Shown in pieces: positions 18,492-27,123 of a stretch of DNA of 64,000 bases (its first letter is position 1; each line of letters begins with the position of its first letter). The notes beneath the pieces were generated by a model. That model had not been told where the DNA came from. It did no database searches and was given only the letters and a program-made list of their open reading frames with translations. Position numbers and translations under genes: made by a program. Origin of the DNA: Planctomycetaceae bacterium (GTDB lineage: Bacteria; Planctomycetota; Planctomycetia; Planctomycetales; Planctomycetaceae). Location of the stretch: positions 5,729,001-5,793,000 of the forward strand of contig CP051247.1 in assembly GCA_017795105.1 (NCBI GenBank). Reading direction: 5' to 3'.

Positions 18492-20003
18492 ATGCTGAGA
18501 AAAGACTGGAACGTGATGTCGATCAATGCGGAGCAGGACGACCTGCCTGCGCGACGCGTTCGAATGGGGAGCCTGCTCGTTATCGCGGTGATGCTTGTGG
18601 CTGGGATTCGCACCACAGAGGCGAGAGATGCGAAGGAGCAGCCTCAATATAACGTCCTGTTCATCATCTCCGATGATCTGACCGCGACCGCTCTCTCGTG
18701 CTACGGCAACACGGTCTGCTCGACGCCGAACATCGATCGGCTGGCGGCCAGGGGAACCCGCTTCACAAGGGCTTATTGTCAGGGGACGTACTGTGGTCCA
18801 TCGAGGGCTTCGTTCCTGACCGGCTACTATCCGCACGCAACCGGCGTTCTCGGGTACAACAGTCCGCGTGAGGCCATCGGCGATCGTGCGACCTGGCCGC
18901 AGCATTTCAAGAATCACGGCTATTACACCGCCCGCGTCAGCAAGATCTATCACATGGGAGTCCCCGGCGGCATCGAAGCCGGAACGGACGGGGCCGATGA
19001 TCCTGCTTCGTGGACCGAGCGATTCAACAGTCCGGGACCGGAGTGGAAAGCCCCGGGGGATGGAGAAACGCTCGAAGGGAATCCCGACGGATCCAAACCG
19101 GTTGTCGGCGGCAACACGTTTGTCGTTGTCGAGGCCGACGGCGATGACATGGTGCATTCCGACGGCAAGACTGCAGCCAAGGCGTGCGAGCTGATCGCTC
19201 AGCAACGTGACAAGCCGTTCTTCCTGGGCGTTGGCTTCGTGCGGCCGCATGTGCCGTTTGTCGCGCCCCGTTCGTACTACGAGCCGTTTCTGCCTTATAG
19301 CAGTATGACTCTGCCGGAAAAGATTGAAGGCGACTGGAACGATATCCCCAAGGCGGGGATCAACTACAAGACCAGTCTCAACATGAAGATGGACGAACGG
19401 CGGCAAAGAAAAGCGGTCGGCGGGTACTACGCCTCCGTCGCATTTATGGACGCGCAAGTCGGGAAGGTCCTCGACGCTCTGAAAGACGCCGGCCTCGAAG
19501 ACGAAACGATCGTGATCTTCACCAGTGACCACGGGTATCATCTTGGTGAGCACGACTTCTGGGCCAAGGTCAGCCTGCATGAAGAGTCGGCTCTGGTACC
19601 GCTGATCATCCACGTTCCGGGACAGGAACCAGCCGTTTGTCGTTCGCTGGTGGAACTGATCGACCTCTACCCAACGGTCGCCAGTCTCTGCGGCCTCGAA
19701 GTTCCTGAACGACTGCAGGGCGAGGATATCAGCCCGTTGCTCGAAGATCCCACGGCCAGCGTGCGCGACGCCGCTTTCAGTGTGAACGGCCGAGGATTTC
19801 TTCTTCGGGAAGACGGGTGGGCTTACATTCAATACGGAGAAGAGGCCGAGCGGGGCATCGAGCTGTTCGATATGAAAAACGATCCGCGGCAATACACGAA
19901 TCTGGCCGAGAACCCGGAATACGCGGCGGTCGTGAAGACGTTTCGGGAGAAGATGGCCGCAAGGTTGAAGGCCGTCCGCACAAACGATCTCGGTCGCCAT
20001 TGA
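18492..20003 (+). CDS. Sulfatase, iduronate-2-sulfatase-like
   Basis: A 503-residue exported enzyme. The open frame extends back to 18075 inside the preceding gene, but ATG 18492 has an AGAGAGG ribosome site and precedes the signal segment (VRMGSLLVIAVMLVAGIR). The type I sulfatase signature CGPSR begins at C101, the cysteine converted to formylglycine; ISDD supplies metal ligands, and HGYHLGEHDFWAKVSLHEE is characteristic of the iduronate-2-sulfatase branch. It should remove sulfate from uronic-acid-containing polysaccharides in the periplasm. A sialidase-like propeller follows at 20190. Confidence 0.93.
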   Translation: MLRKDWNVMSINAEQDDLPARRVRMGSLLVIAVMLVAGIRTTEARDAKEQPQYNVLFIISDDLTATALSCYGNTVCSTPNIDRLAARGTRFTRAYCQGTYCGPSRASFLTGYYPHATGVLGYNSPREAIGDRATWPQHFKNHGYYTARVSKIYHMGVPGGIEAGTDGADDPASWTERFNSPGPEWKAPGDGETLEGNPDGSKPVVGGNTFVVVEADGDDMVHSDGKTAAKACELIAQQRDKPFFLGVGFVRPHVPFVAPRSYYEPFLPYSSMTLPEKIEGDWNDIPKAGINYKTSLNMKMDERRQRKAVGGYYASVAFMDAQVGKVLDALKDAGLEDETIVIFTSDHGYHLGEHDFWAKVSLHEESALVPLIIHVPGQEPAVCRSLVELIDLYPTVASLCGLEVPERLQGEDISPLLEDPTASVRDAAFSVNGRGFLLREDGWAYIQYGEEAERGIELFDMKNDPRQYTNLAENPEYAAVVKTFREKMAARLKAVRTNDLGRH

Positions 20004-20189
20004 ACGCCAGATGATGTCTACCGGCTGAGTCTCAATAGCGGGAAAGCACGCACTATTCTTATTGCATGCTTACTACTCCATAGTGGACTCATCGGGTTTG
20101 AGGACTGTGAAGATCCTCGCTACGATCTATCAGTGTGACTGCATGCGTTCGCGGTCTGGTTATTTGACGTTGTCTGAGGTTGTTGCTTT

Positions 20190-21275
20190 ATGAATTGTCT
20201 ACGCTTCCGCCGTTTATTAATTGTCGGTCTCTTCTCTTATGCATCACTGATCGTCTCGATTCCCAGGGTTTCCCAGGCCGAAGACAAGTTGCCCGGCATT
20301 CGTGTCGAGAATGTTCGTCAGGTGTTCGACAATGGCGAGCACAATGCGTTCACCGATCTGATTCACTGGAACGGGAAGTTCTGGCTCGTCTTCCGCAGTT
20401 GTCCCGACGGGCACATGGTTTCTTCCACGGCATCGGTTCTGGTTCTCAAGAGTGAAGACGCTAAGAATTGGGAGACCGTGCACGAGTTTTCGGTACCGCT
20501 GCGGGATACACGGGACCCCCACTTCCTGGCATTCCAGGACAAGTTGTTCATCTTCACCGGTACGTGGTACAGCGGCGAGGGGAAGCTGCCTCGCGAGGAC
20601 TACGATATCAACAAGCATCTCGGCTATGCCGTCTGGACGGACGACGGAGCAAAATGGAGCGAACCTCGTCAGATGGAAGGGACGTACGGGGCTTATATCT
20701 GGAGAGCAGTCAGCGACGGAGAGAGTGCTTATCTCTGCAGCCGTCGCAAACGAGATTATACCGAAGCTGAATCGGGGGCCGGAGGACCTTCTATCCTTGA
20801 AGGTGCTCTGCTCGAAAGCCGAGATGGACTCAACTGGACATACCGGTCGCTGTTTCAGACCGAAGAGGGGAACGAAACGGCCTTTCAGATCCTGGCCGAT
20901 GGCACAATGCTGGCGCTCAGCCGCGAACGCGGAGAGAAATCCCAGCTCGCTCGTTCCACTCCGCCTTATCGCGACTGGGATCGCAAGAAGCTGCCGCACT
21001 ATATTGGCGGACCGCTGATCACGGCCTGGGGCGATCAGACTTTCGTCTCGGGGCGAAAGAATACGTCCAACGGACCAAAGACAGCCCTCTACTGGCTGGT
21101 TGATGACGAACTTCAGTTCGTCGCGGAACTCCCCAGCGGCGGAGACAACTCTTATCCCGGCTTTGTCGAAATCGACGAACAGCGGGGGCTGATCTCCTGG
21201 TATTCAAGCCACGAGAAAGACGAATCGGGCAATCCGATCACTGCGATCTATCTGGCCGATCTCATTAAGGAATAG
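20190..21275 (+). CDS. Exported sialidase-like beta-propeller protein
   Basis: A 361-residue protein with a signal peptide (about residues 1-30, ending VSQAE). Repeated blocks such as GKFWLVFRS, VLKSEDAKNW, LESRDGLNW and HLGYAVWTDDGAKW resemble Asp-box-like blades of sialidases/neuraminidases and GH-type propellers. I see no clear full catalytic arginine triad, so the enzymatic specificity is open; it may be a glycan hydrolase or glycan-binding protein. It lies 186 bp after the sulfatase and is followed by a hairpin (21312-21346) that could end the transcript. Confidence 0.75.
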   Translation: MNCLRFRRLLIVGLFSYASLIVSIPRVSQAEDKLPGIRVENVRQVFDNGEHNAFTDLIHWNGKFWLVFRSCPDGHMVSSTASVLVLKSEDAKNWETVHEFSVPLRDTRDPHFLAFQDKLFIFTGTWYSGEGKLPREDYDINKHLGYAVWTDDGAKWSEPRQMEGTYGAYIWRAVSDGESAYLCSRRKRDYTEAESGAGGPSILEGALLESRDGLNWTYRSLFQTEEGNETAFQILADGTMLALSRERGEKSQLARSTPPYRDWDRKKLPHYIGGPLITAWGDQTFVSGRKNTSNGPKTALYWLVDDELQFVAELPSGGDNSYPGFVEIDEQRGLISWYSSHEKDESGNPITAIYLADLIKE

Positions 21276-21863
21276 GCCGTCTCGCCTCGCCTCGCCTCGT
21301 GAACGGAACTCTCATCGGACGGGACCACGCAGGCCCCGTCCGATGATGCTGCCTTCTTCAGTTCGCTCGCCAAAGCTCCTCGTAATCGCCTCCCGCTGAT
21401 CCGACGGTTGAGGCGATTCCGCTTCTCACAATCTGGCCTGTGCCGGAAATGCCAGACGCTGGAGTTGGCTCTCGTCCACTTAGCCCCAGTTCTGCGCGAT
21501 CTGGCCTGCGCTCTTCGCAGCCGATGCTTACTTGAATCACTTCTACCTTTCCCGGCAAGCTACTTCTCTTCTGTAAGATCTGAGCGGCCTGGTTCGAGAG
21601 CACATTGAGATCTCCATATTAGAAATGTTGTCATTTGGAGACATATAAAATCATGGGTGACGAGAATATAAAAACTCTTAAAATGTCGTTGTGAACCGTG
21701 TAGTTCCGATGTACACTGATCGCCCTTGCGCACTAGACAGACATGTGCTGCTTAACTGTTCTGTCGTGACGCTGGACAGCAAACGTTGGGCGTTTCAGTG
21801 AGCCGTCCGCGAAGCATCTTTTTTAGGGTTTCCAAGACTGTTCATTGGGTTCGCGGAGAAGGA
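21276..21863. other. Intergenic region upstream of the ECF sigma factor gene
   Basis: About 590 bp without a supported gene. It holds a strong hairpin at 21312-21346 and a short CGCCT-containing direct repeat just after the sialidase-like gene (about 21281-21299). A markedly A/T-rich stretch (about 21605-21690), unlike the flanking DNA, probably contains the promoter and leader of the sigma gene. Short open frames here (for example 21358-21603 on the minus strand) have no recognisable motif. Confidence 0.6.
21312..21346 (+). terminator. Probable transcription terminator hairpin
   Basis: A perfect 12-bp inverted repeat, TCATCGGACGGG (21312-21323) and CCCGTCCGATGA (21335-21346), with an 11-nt loop, 36 nt after the sialidase-like gene stop. 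The stem is G/C-rich; the run after it (GCTGCCTTCTTC) is only moderately T-rich, so it is not a textbook intrinsic terminator. Confidence 0.6.
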
Positions 21864-22421
21864 ATGCACGACGTTACGGTGATTTTGAAGATGGTGGATG
21901 AGGGGGGAGCATCGATAGATGACGACCTGTTCCCACTCATTTATGAAGAACTCAAGCGGATCGCTCAGCTTCGGCTGCAGAATGAAGCGGTCGGTCACAC
22001 GCTCCAGGCGACGGCACTTGTTAATGAATATTACATGAAGCTGGCACGTTTGGACTCTGAAGCGGTGGCCTGGAGCAGTCGCAGGCATTTCTTCCAGGCC
22101 GCGGCTAAGGCGATGCAGAGAATCCTCGTCGACCATGCGCGGGGCAAGAAAAGACTGAAACGAGGCGGAGGGCAGCACAATCTCTCGCTTGATCAGGACC
22201 CCGTGGATTCTGGAACGGACGATGTCGATCTGATCGAACTCGATGACGCTCTCAAGACCCTCGAGCGTGAAAGCCCCCGCGCAGCCGAAGTCGTTCGGCT
22301 CAAATACTTCGCCAATCTCACCATCAAAGAGGTCGCTGAGAGCCTCGATATCTCCGCCGCCACCGTCGAACGCGAGTGGGCTTACGCCAAAGCCTGGCTC
22401 AGACTCGCTTTGCAGTCCTGA
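21864..22421 (+). CDS. ECF-type RNA polymerase sigma factor (TIGR02999 family)
   Basis: A 185-residue sigma factor. Start ATG 21864 has GGAG 5 nt upstream; the open frame begins at 21786 but the extra 26 residues are not family-like. Region 2 contains the hallmark blocks YEELKRIAQLRLQ, HTLQATALVNEYY, HFFQAAAKAMQRILVDHARG, and region 4 has VVRLKYFANLTIKEVAE with the helix-turn-helix ISAATVEREWAYAKAWL. In Planctomycetota such sigma factors are often linked to membrane Ser/Thr kinases rather than classical anti-sigma factors, and a kinase lies at the far end of the same gene run (29870). It probably drives transcription of the DUF1559 array that begins 149 bp downstream (inference). Confidence 0.94.
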   Translation: MHDVTVILKMVDEGGASIDDDLFPLIYEELKRIAQLRLQNEAVGHTLQATALVNEYYMKLARLDSEAVAWSSRRHFFQAAAKAMQRILVDHARGKKRLKRGGGQHNLSLDQDPVDSGTDDVDLIELDDALKTLERESPRAAEVVRLKYFANLTIKEVAESLDISAATVEREWAYAKAWLRLALQS

Positions 22422-22425
22422 CGTT

Positions 22426-22463
22426 TTTGCAAACTTCTGAAACTGCGTGAGGGAGTTTGCAAA
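22426..22463. promoter_or_regulatory. Inverted repeat between sigma factor gene and DUF1559 array
   Basis: A perfect 10-bp inverted repeat, TTTGCAAACT (22426-22435) and AGTTTGCAAA (22454-22463), with an 18-nt spacer, starting 4 nt after the sigma factor stop codon and 107 nt before the first DUF1559 start. It may be an attenuating hairpin that sets the level of array transcription relative to the sigma gene, or an operator. The T-run lies before rather than after the hairpin, which argues against a simple intrinsic terminator in the + direction. Confidence 0.45.
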
Positions 22464-22570
22464 GGTTTGTCGCTGATGCGAATGGCGGCCCGTTCTCCGA
22501 AGTTCAGTTGGCATTCGGGCCATTCTGCTTTCGATTCTCATCACGAGCGCAATGAAGGAGGCGAAGAGAG

Positions 22571-23506
22571 ATGCCCGTTATCTTGCGAGACTCACCGCGA
22601 GCAGCCTTCACCATGGTGGAAATGCTCGTTGTGTTGTGTCTGATGGCGATCTTTATTTCGGTGCTTCTGCCTGCGACTCAGGAAGCTCGAGAAGCCGCTC
22701 GCCTGACGGCCTGCGAGAATAACCTGCGGACGCTGGCAATCGCGCTGCACAATTATCATGAGAGTCACAGCGTTTTCCCGGCGGCTTCTGTGTCCTGGGA
22801 TCGGCAGCGAACTCCTTCCGATCCTCTCCAGGACCGTCGTCAATGGTCGTGGATTACCGCTGTGCTGCCGGAACTTGGTCGTGACCACCTTTTTGAGCAG
22901 ATCGATTTCGATACCGATCTTCGCTCCCCGTCCAATCGTCCGGTTCTGCGTCAGAAGATCTCGACACTTTACTGTCCGTCGATGCCGATGCTCGGCTACG
23001 TCAATATGACCGATCGGATTCCCGGAGATACCGATGCGGCGACAACCGACTACGCCGCAGTTTCCAGTCATCTGCCGACCGTTCTGGGGCCGACGTTCTT
23101 CCGTCGGAATGAAAGCGGCACCGGAGTGCTCGCGGCCAATGACTGGCCGAGCCGAAGCGAAATCTCCGATGGCCTTTCCGTCACACTGCTGCTGAGTGAG
23201 ACACGGTTCGATCAGTTTCATGCCGCCATCGGCGGTCGGGGAGCCTGTCTCGTCAGTCCGGACTGTTCTTTTGGCCTCGCCTGGGGGCGAGGGGCTTCCG
23301 TCACAACCGGCGATGGAATTAACAGGCAGGAATACCGAGCTGATGGCACGCCAAGCTGGCGGTACCAGATTCTCACTCCTCATACCGGCGGCGCACAGTT
23401 CGCGTTTGTCGATGGCCATGTCTCGTTTCTGAACGAGGAGATTTCCCCCGAAGTTCTCGCGGGTTTGACGACACCGAACGGCGGCGAGTTCGTGCCGGAG
23501 TTCTGA
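22571..23506 (+). CDS. DUF1559 prepilin-like protein, array member 1
   Basis: A 311-residue protein with an ideal AGGAGG ribosome site 9 nt before the ATG. The N-terminus is a type IV prepilin-like methylation segment (AFTMVEMLVVL, hydrophobic helix, then ATQEAREAAR and CENNLRTLAIALHNYHE). The C-terminal block GGAQFAFVDGHVSFLNEE marks the DUF1559 (SBP_bac_10-like, H-X9-DG) family. It is the most diverged member of the eight: TMVE instead of TLIE, and the C-terminus ends FVPEF rather than VIGEY. Its middle region resembles members 6 and 8 (DRIPGDTDAA, GINRQEY-like and WGRGASVTTGD blocks). Pseudopilin-like surface proteins are inferred; function unknown. Confidence 0.92.
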   Translation: MPVILRDSPRAAFTMVEMLVVLCLMAIFISVLLPATQEAREAARLTACENNLRTLAIALHNYHESHSVFPAASVSWDRQRTPSDPLQDRRQWSWITAVLPELGRDHLFEQIDFDTDLRSPSNRPVLRQKISTLYCPSMPMLGYVNMTDRIPGDTDAATTDYAAVSSHLPTVLGPTFFRRNESGTGVLAANDWPSRSEISDGLSVTLLLSETRFDQFHAAIGGRGACLVSPDCSFGLAWGRGASVTTGDGINRQEYRADGTPSWRYQILTPHTGGAQFAFVDGHVSFLNEEISPEVLAGLTTPNGGEFVPEF

Positions 23507-23565
23507 AGACAGCGGATCAGGGCAGAAAGTAATCCACAATCATGAGTTATCAACGGGACGCAACG

Positions 23566-24420
23566 ATGAAAAAACGACGCGGCTTCACACTGATCGAACT
23601 TCTGGTTTCGATCGCCATCATTGCCGTGCTGGTCTCGCTGCTGCTCCCGGCGGTGCAGCAGGCCCGCGAGGCAGCTCGGAAAACGCTCTGTAAGAACAAC
23701 CTCAAGCAATTGAGCCTGGCGATCCATATGTATGCGGATACGCACAGTTATTTCCCGTCTGCCTACCAGAAAAGTCACCATACACCGCGGAGGCAGCTAT
23801 GGGCCTGGCCTGCCCAGATTCTGCCGTACACGGAGAATTCAGCGGTCTATGCGAAGATCGATGTCAAGAAAGATGTCCGGGATGTGATTCATCGCGAAGT
23901 CGTGAAGACGGCTCTCCCTTTGCATCAGTGCCCTTCGGCGCCTGCTAACCATCTGGTCCGGTTCTCGATCCATACCTCTGAATGCGGACAACTGGCGGAA
24001 ACGAACTACGTTGCGATTTCAAGTCACGAGGAGTCGACGCCAGACGCGCTTTTTTGGCAAGGATCCGGAATTATGCATACCCAGGTCTACGAACCGACTT
24101 CGTCTGTGCTCGATGGGCTAAGTATGACGCTGTTGTTGTCTGAGGGGGATCAGACATTTCCCAAGAACGACGGTGGCCCCTGTGATGGGACCGGGTACAT
24201 CGGCTATCCCTGGCCCAACTTCGCACATGCGACGACACGAAACGGAATCAACAACGAGAGCACCTGGATCTATGGCTTGAATGTTTACAGCTACCATCCA
24301 GGTGGCGCTCAGTTTTCATTCGCCGACGGTCATGTGGCTTTCATCAGCGAGAACATTGATCAAAGTCTGCTCGAGGCAATGACCACCCGAGCCGGCGGCG
24401 AAATCATCGGCGAGTTCTAG
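23566..24420 (+). CDS. DUF1559 prepilin-like protein, array member 2
   Basis: A 284-residue protein. ATG 23542 would add eight residues, but MKKRRGFTLIELLVS at 23566 gives the compact, positively charged leader with Gly at -1 typical of prepilins. The N-terminal helix (FTLIELLVSIAIIAVLVSL) is nearly identical to members 3-8. The middle is of the RQLWAWPAQILP type, shared with member 7. The C-terminus carries GGAQFSFADGHVAFISENIDQ and ends GEIIGEF. It lies 59 bp after member 1. Its lone leader Gly at -1, also in members 3 and 4, fits prepilin peptidase cleavage. Confidence 0.92.
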   Translation: MKKRRGFTLIELLVSIAIIAVLVSLLLPAVQQAREAARKTLCKNNLKQLSLAIHMYADTHSYFPSAYQKSHHTPRRQLWAWPAQILPYTENSAVYAKIDVKKDVRDVIHREVVKTALPLHQCPSAPANHLVRFSIHTSECGQLAETNYVAISSHEESTPDALFWQGSGIMHTQVYEPTSSVLDGLSMTLLLSEGDQTFPKNDGGPCDGTGYIGYPWPNFAHATTRNGINNESTWIYGLNVYSYHPGGAQFSFADGHVAFISENIDQSLLEAMTTRAGGEIIGEF

Positions 24421-24459
24421 TCGCACGCTTCATTGAACCACTGATTGAGAGGGGGCGTT

Positions 24460-25332
24460 ATGCGTCGACAAGGCTTCACACTGATCGAACTGCTGGTGTC
24501 GATCGCGATCATTGCCGTGCTGGTCTCGCTGTTGCTGCCGGCTGTTCAGCAGGCGAGAGAAGCGGCTCGGCTTTCGCAGTGCAAGAACAATCTGAAGCAG
24601 ATCGGGCTGGCGATTCACAATTATCACGATCAGCACGGTGCCTTTCCATATGCGGTTGGCGTTGATCCCATCTCTCCAATCGCGGAACGGGGTGGGAACT
24701 GGGCGTGGAGTGCTCTGATCTTGCCGCAGATGGAGCAGTCCAATTTGCATGATCAGCTCAATTTCTCTCATTCCTGGAACCATGCTGATCAGGAAAAGGG
24801 AGTTTCGAATTACGTCGCGTCGTATCTATGCCCGGCTGCGCCAGGTCCAGGCCGAGTGAAGGGACCGGCCGCCTATCCGGCTCTGCACGCGATTGCCGAA
24901 TCGAACTATGTCGCGATCGCAACCACGCGGGATCGTGCCTTTCACACGATGGCTCACGACTGGAGTGGTGATGGAGTGATGTTCAACCTCAGCATGACCA
25001 GATTTGGCGATGTCATCGACGGGACTTCGTCGACATTGCTCGTGGGAGAAAGTGATCTCGATCAGGAAGATGCCTGGAAAGTCAGCACCGGGTGTGCGAA
25101 CTGCCTGATGGCAAAGTCGTGGTGCTGCGTTGCGAGCGCGACCACGGCGTATGGAATCAACTCTGTTGCCGGGAATGAACTCGACCGGGCAGGTCTTCAA
25201 TCTCACCACAATGGGGGCGCCCAGTTCGCTTTCGTGGACGGGCACGTCGCGATGGTCAGCGAGAATATCTCTCAGGAAATCCTCGACGCGCTCGCCACGC
25301 GGGCCGGCGGGGAAGTGATCGGGGAGTACTAA
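24460..25332 (+). CDS. DUF1559 prepilin-like protein, array member 3
   Basis: A 290-residue protein. The frame is open from TTG 24445, but ATG 24460 is preceded by GAGAGGGGG and gives the short leader MRRQGFTLIE. The middle belongs to the NWAWSALILPQ type shared with members 4 and 5 (GDVIDGTSSTLLVGESDLDQED). It contains an extra cysteine-rich stretch (TGCANCLMAKSWCC) that could form disulfides after export. The C-terminal block GGAQFAFVDGHVAMVSENISQ ends GEVIGEY. It follows member 2 by 39 bp; from here to member 8 the genes are almost contiguous. Confidence 0.92.
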   Translation: MRRQGFTLIELLVSIAIIAVLVSLLLPAVQQAREAARLSQCKNNLKQIGLAIHNYHDQHGAFPYAVGVDPISPIAERGGNWAWSALILPQMEQSNLHDQLNFSHSWNHADQEKGVSNYVASYLCPAAPGPGRVKGPAAYPALHAIAESNYVAIATTRDRAFHTMAHDWSGDGVMFNLSMTRFGDVIDGTSSTLLVGESDLDQEDAWKVSTGCANCLMAKSWCCVASATTAYGINSVAGNELDRAGLQSHHNGGAQFAFVDGHVAMVSENISQEILDALATRAGGEVIGEY

Positions 25333-25334
25333 AA

Positions 25335-26228
25335 ATGAGAGCGACGATGAAACGACAAGGCTTCACACTGATCGAACTGCTGGTGTCGATCGCCATCATT
25401 GCCGTGCTGGTCTCGCTGTTGCTGCCGGCGGTGCAACAGGCGAGAGAAGCGGCTCGGCTCTCGCAGTGCAAGAACAATCTGAAACAGATCGGGCTGGCAT
25501 TGCATCAGTATCACGAGCAACACACGGTGTTTCCCTATGGTTCGGCGATGGAAGTCTACTACCAGACGAACACTCAGTACGGGAACTGGTCCTGGTCGGC
25601 GTTGGTGCTTCCGCAACTCGGTTACGGAAACCTTCACAGTCGGATTGATTTCAATCAGCAGGCGAATTCCCCGGCTCAGGCGAAGGCGATCCGAGAGTTC
25701 GTTCCGGTCTATCAGTGTCCGAGTGCGCCGGAGAACCGTCTGATCGAGTTTACAGGGAATATCCCGGGCAATAAGGATGCGGCAGAAACGAATTACTGTG
25801 CTGTGTCGAGTCATCGAAGACGGTCTGGCGGTTACTGGCCGCATGCGAATGACCCGAGAGGCTCGGGTGTCATCTTTGATACATCGAGCACCGACTTCGG
25901 CGATATCGTCGACGGGACGACCTCGACTCTGCTGGTGGCTGAGACCGATTTCGACCAGGAGGATGTCGATTACAAGACGGGACTCTCTTGTCCAGATTGC
26001 TGGGTGGGGCGGAGATGGGCCATCTACTCAAGTGTGACGACAGGCTACGGCATCGACAGCGAAGAAGGGGACGAACTGCTCAACTCTGGCATCCAGTCAC
26101 ACCACCGCGGCGGAGCCCAGTTCACGTTTGCCGATGGCCATGTTTCCTTCATCAGCGAAAACATCGATCAGAACCTGCTCGAGGCTCTGACGACGCGAGC
26201 TGGTGGCGAAGTGATTGGAGAATACTAA
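25335..26228 (+). CDS. DUF1559 prepilin-like protein, array member 4
   Basis: A 297-residue protein starting 2 bp after the stop of member 3, with GGGGAG in the end of that gene as ribosome site; ATG 25347 (MKRQGFTLIE) is an alternative start. The middle is of the NWSWSALVLPQ type (members 3-5) with FDQEDVDYKTGLSCPDCWVG-like cysteine motif (CPDC). The 3' end, from about 26103, is part of a 199-bp segment repeated almost perfectly at the junction of members 6 and 7. The protein ends GEVIGEY. Confidence 0.92.
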   Translation: MRATMKRQGFTLIELLVSIAIIAVLVSLLLPAVQQAREAARLSQCKNNLKQIGLALHQYHEQHTVFPYGSAMEVYYQTNTQYGNWSWSALVLPQLGYGNLHSRIDFNQQANSPAQAKAIREFVPVYQCPSAPENRLIEFTGNIPGNKDAAETNYCAVSSHRRRSGGYWPHANDPRGSGVIFDTSSTDFGDIVDGTTSTLLVAETDFDQEDVDYKTGLSCPDCWVGRRWAIYSSVTTGYGIDSEEGDELLNSGIQSHHRGGAQFTFADGHVSFISENIDQNLLEALTTRAGGEVIGEY

Positions 26229-26301
26229 GCATGAACGTGATCAAAAAGAGAGAAGCATTCACACTGATCGAGCTGCTGGTTTCGATCGCCATCATTGCCG
26301 T
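26103..26301 (+). repeat. Junction repeat, copy 1 (members 4/5)
   Basis: A 199-bp segment spanning the 3' end of member 4, the TAAGCATG junction and the 5' end of member 5. It matches 27922-28120 at 198 of 199 positions by direct reading (the difference is A at 26159 versus G at 27978). Codon third positions are as conserved as the others, which points to recent DNA-level exchange and not only protein selection. Confidence 0.85.
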
Positions 26302-27121
26302 TCTGGTCTCGCTGCTGCTGCCGGCCGTGCAACAGACGAGAGAGGCGGCTCGGCTTTCGCAGTGCAAGAACAATTTGAAGCAGATCGGGCTGGCATTGCA
26401 TCAGTACCACGACCGGCACAACGTTCTCCCTTTCGGCACAGGCCCGCAGATGCCGCCGAACTCGGGAAACTCTAATGCGACAAGCTGGGCCTGGTCAGCG
26501 TTGATCCTCTCAGACCTGGAACAGTCCGCGATTCATGACTCAATCAACTTCGATGTCGACTTCTGGTATGGGACGGGGAATGTGCAGGCTATACGCAAGC
26601 ACGTTCCTGTCTACCAGTGCCCGTCGTCTCCGAAAAACGAGATCATTTCCGCTTCTCTTGCAATTCCTGGTGAAAGAGATGCCGCCGAGACCAGCTACAC
26701 GGCGTTGGCGGACCACAATCCGGTGCGAAGATACGAGCTGCTTAGCCCTGCATGTTCAGGAGTCCTGTTCAATCGCTCTAGCACTCGATTCCGGGATCTC
26801 ACCGACGGGGTATCGAACACAATCGTCGTTTCGGAATGGGATTCTGTCAGAACCGATGATCCGCTCTACGGTGGTTCATACTGCCCCAGTCGTCAATGTG
26901 AATTGGGAATTCCGTGGGCATACAACAATATGGCTACGTCAGGATTCGGGATTAATTCCCGTCAGTTTACGCAGTGGGCCGGCATCCAGTCTCATCACCG
27001 AGGTGGAGCACAGTTTTCCTTCGCCGATGGTCACGTCGCATTCATCAGCGAGAACATCGATCAGAACCTGCTCGAGGCTCTGACGACGCGAGCGGGCGGC
27101 GAAGTGATCGGAGAATACTAA
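26231..27121 (+). CDS. DUF1559 prepilin-like protein, array member 5
   Basis: A 296-residue protein. The open frame reaches back to 25988 inside member 4, but ATG 26231, 2 bp after the previous stop, gives the leader MNVIKKREAFTLIELL shared with members 6 and 7. The residue before the mature Phe is Ala, not the usual Gly. The middle is of the SWAWSALILSDLEQ type (members 3-5) but more diverged, lacking the CPDC-like motif and having CPSRQCELG instead. The C-terminal block GGAQFSFADGHVAFISENIDQNLLEAL ends GEVIGEY. Confidence 0.92.
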   Translation: MNVIKKREAFTLIELLVSIAIIAVLVSLLLPAVQQTREAARLSQCKNNLKQIGLALHQYHDRHNVLPFGTGPQMPPNSGNSNATSWAWSALILSDLEQSAIHDSINFDVDFWYGTGNVQAIRKHVPVYQCPSSPKNEIISASLAIPGERDAAETSYTALADHNPVRRYELLSPACSGVLFNRSSTRFRDLTDGVSNTIVVSEWDSVRTDDPLYGGSYCPSRQCELGIPWAYNNMATSGFGINSRQFTQWAGIQSHHRGGAQFSFADGHVAFISENIDQNLLEALTTRAGGEVIGEY

Positions 27122-27123
27122 GC

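Noticed and set aside
18462..20000. 512-residue minus-strand open frame
   Set aside because: It overlaps the sulfatase gene exactly on the other strand; no motif or signal sequence.
21358..21603. Minus-strand frame of 81 residues upstream of the sigma factor gene
   Set aside because: No ribosome site, no motif, and composition typical of non-coding DNA; not strong enough to report as a gene or pseudogene.
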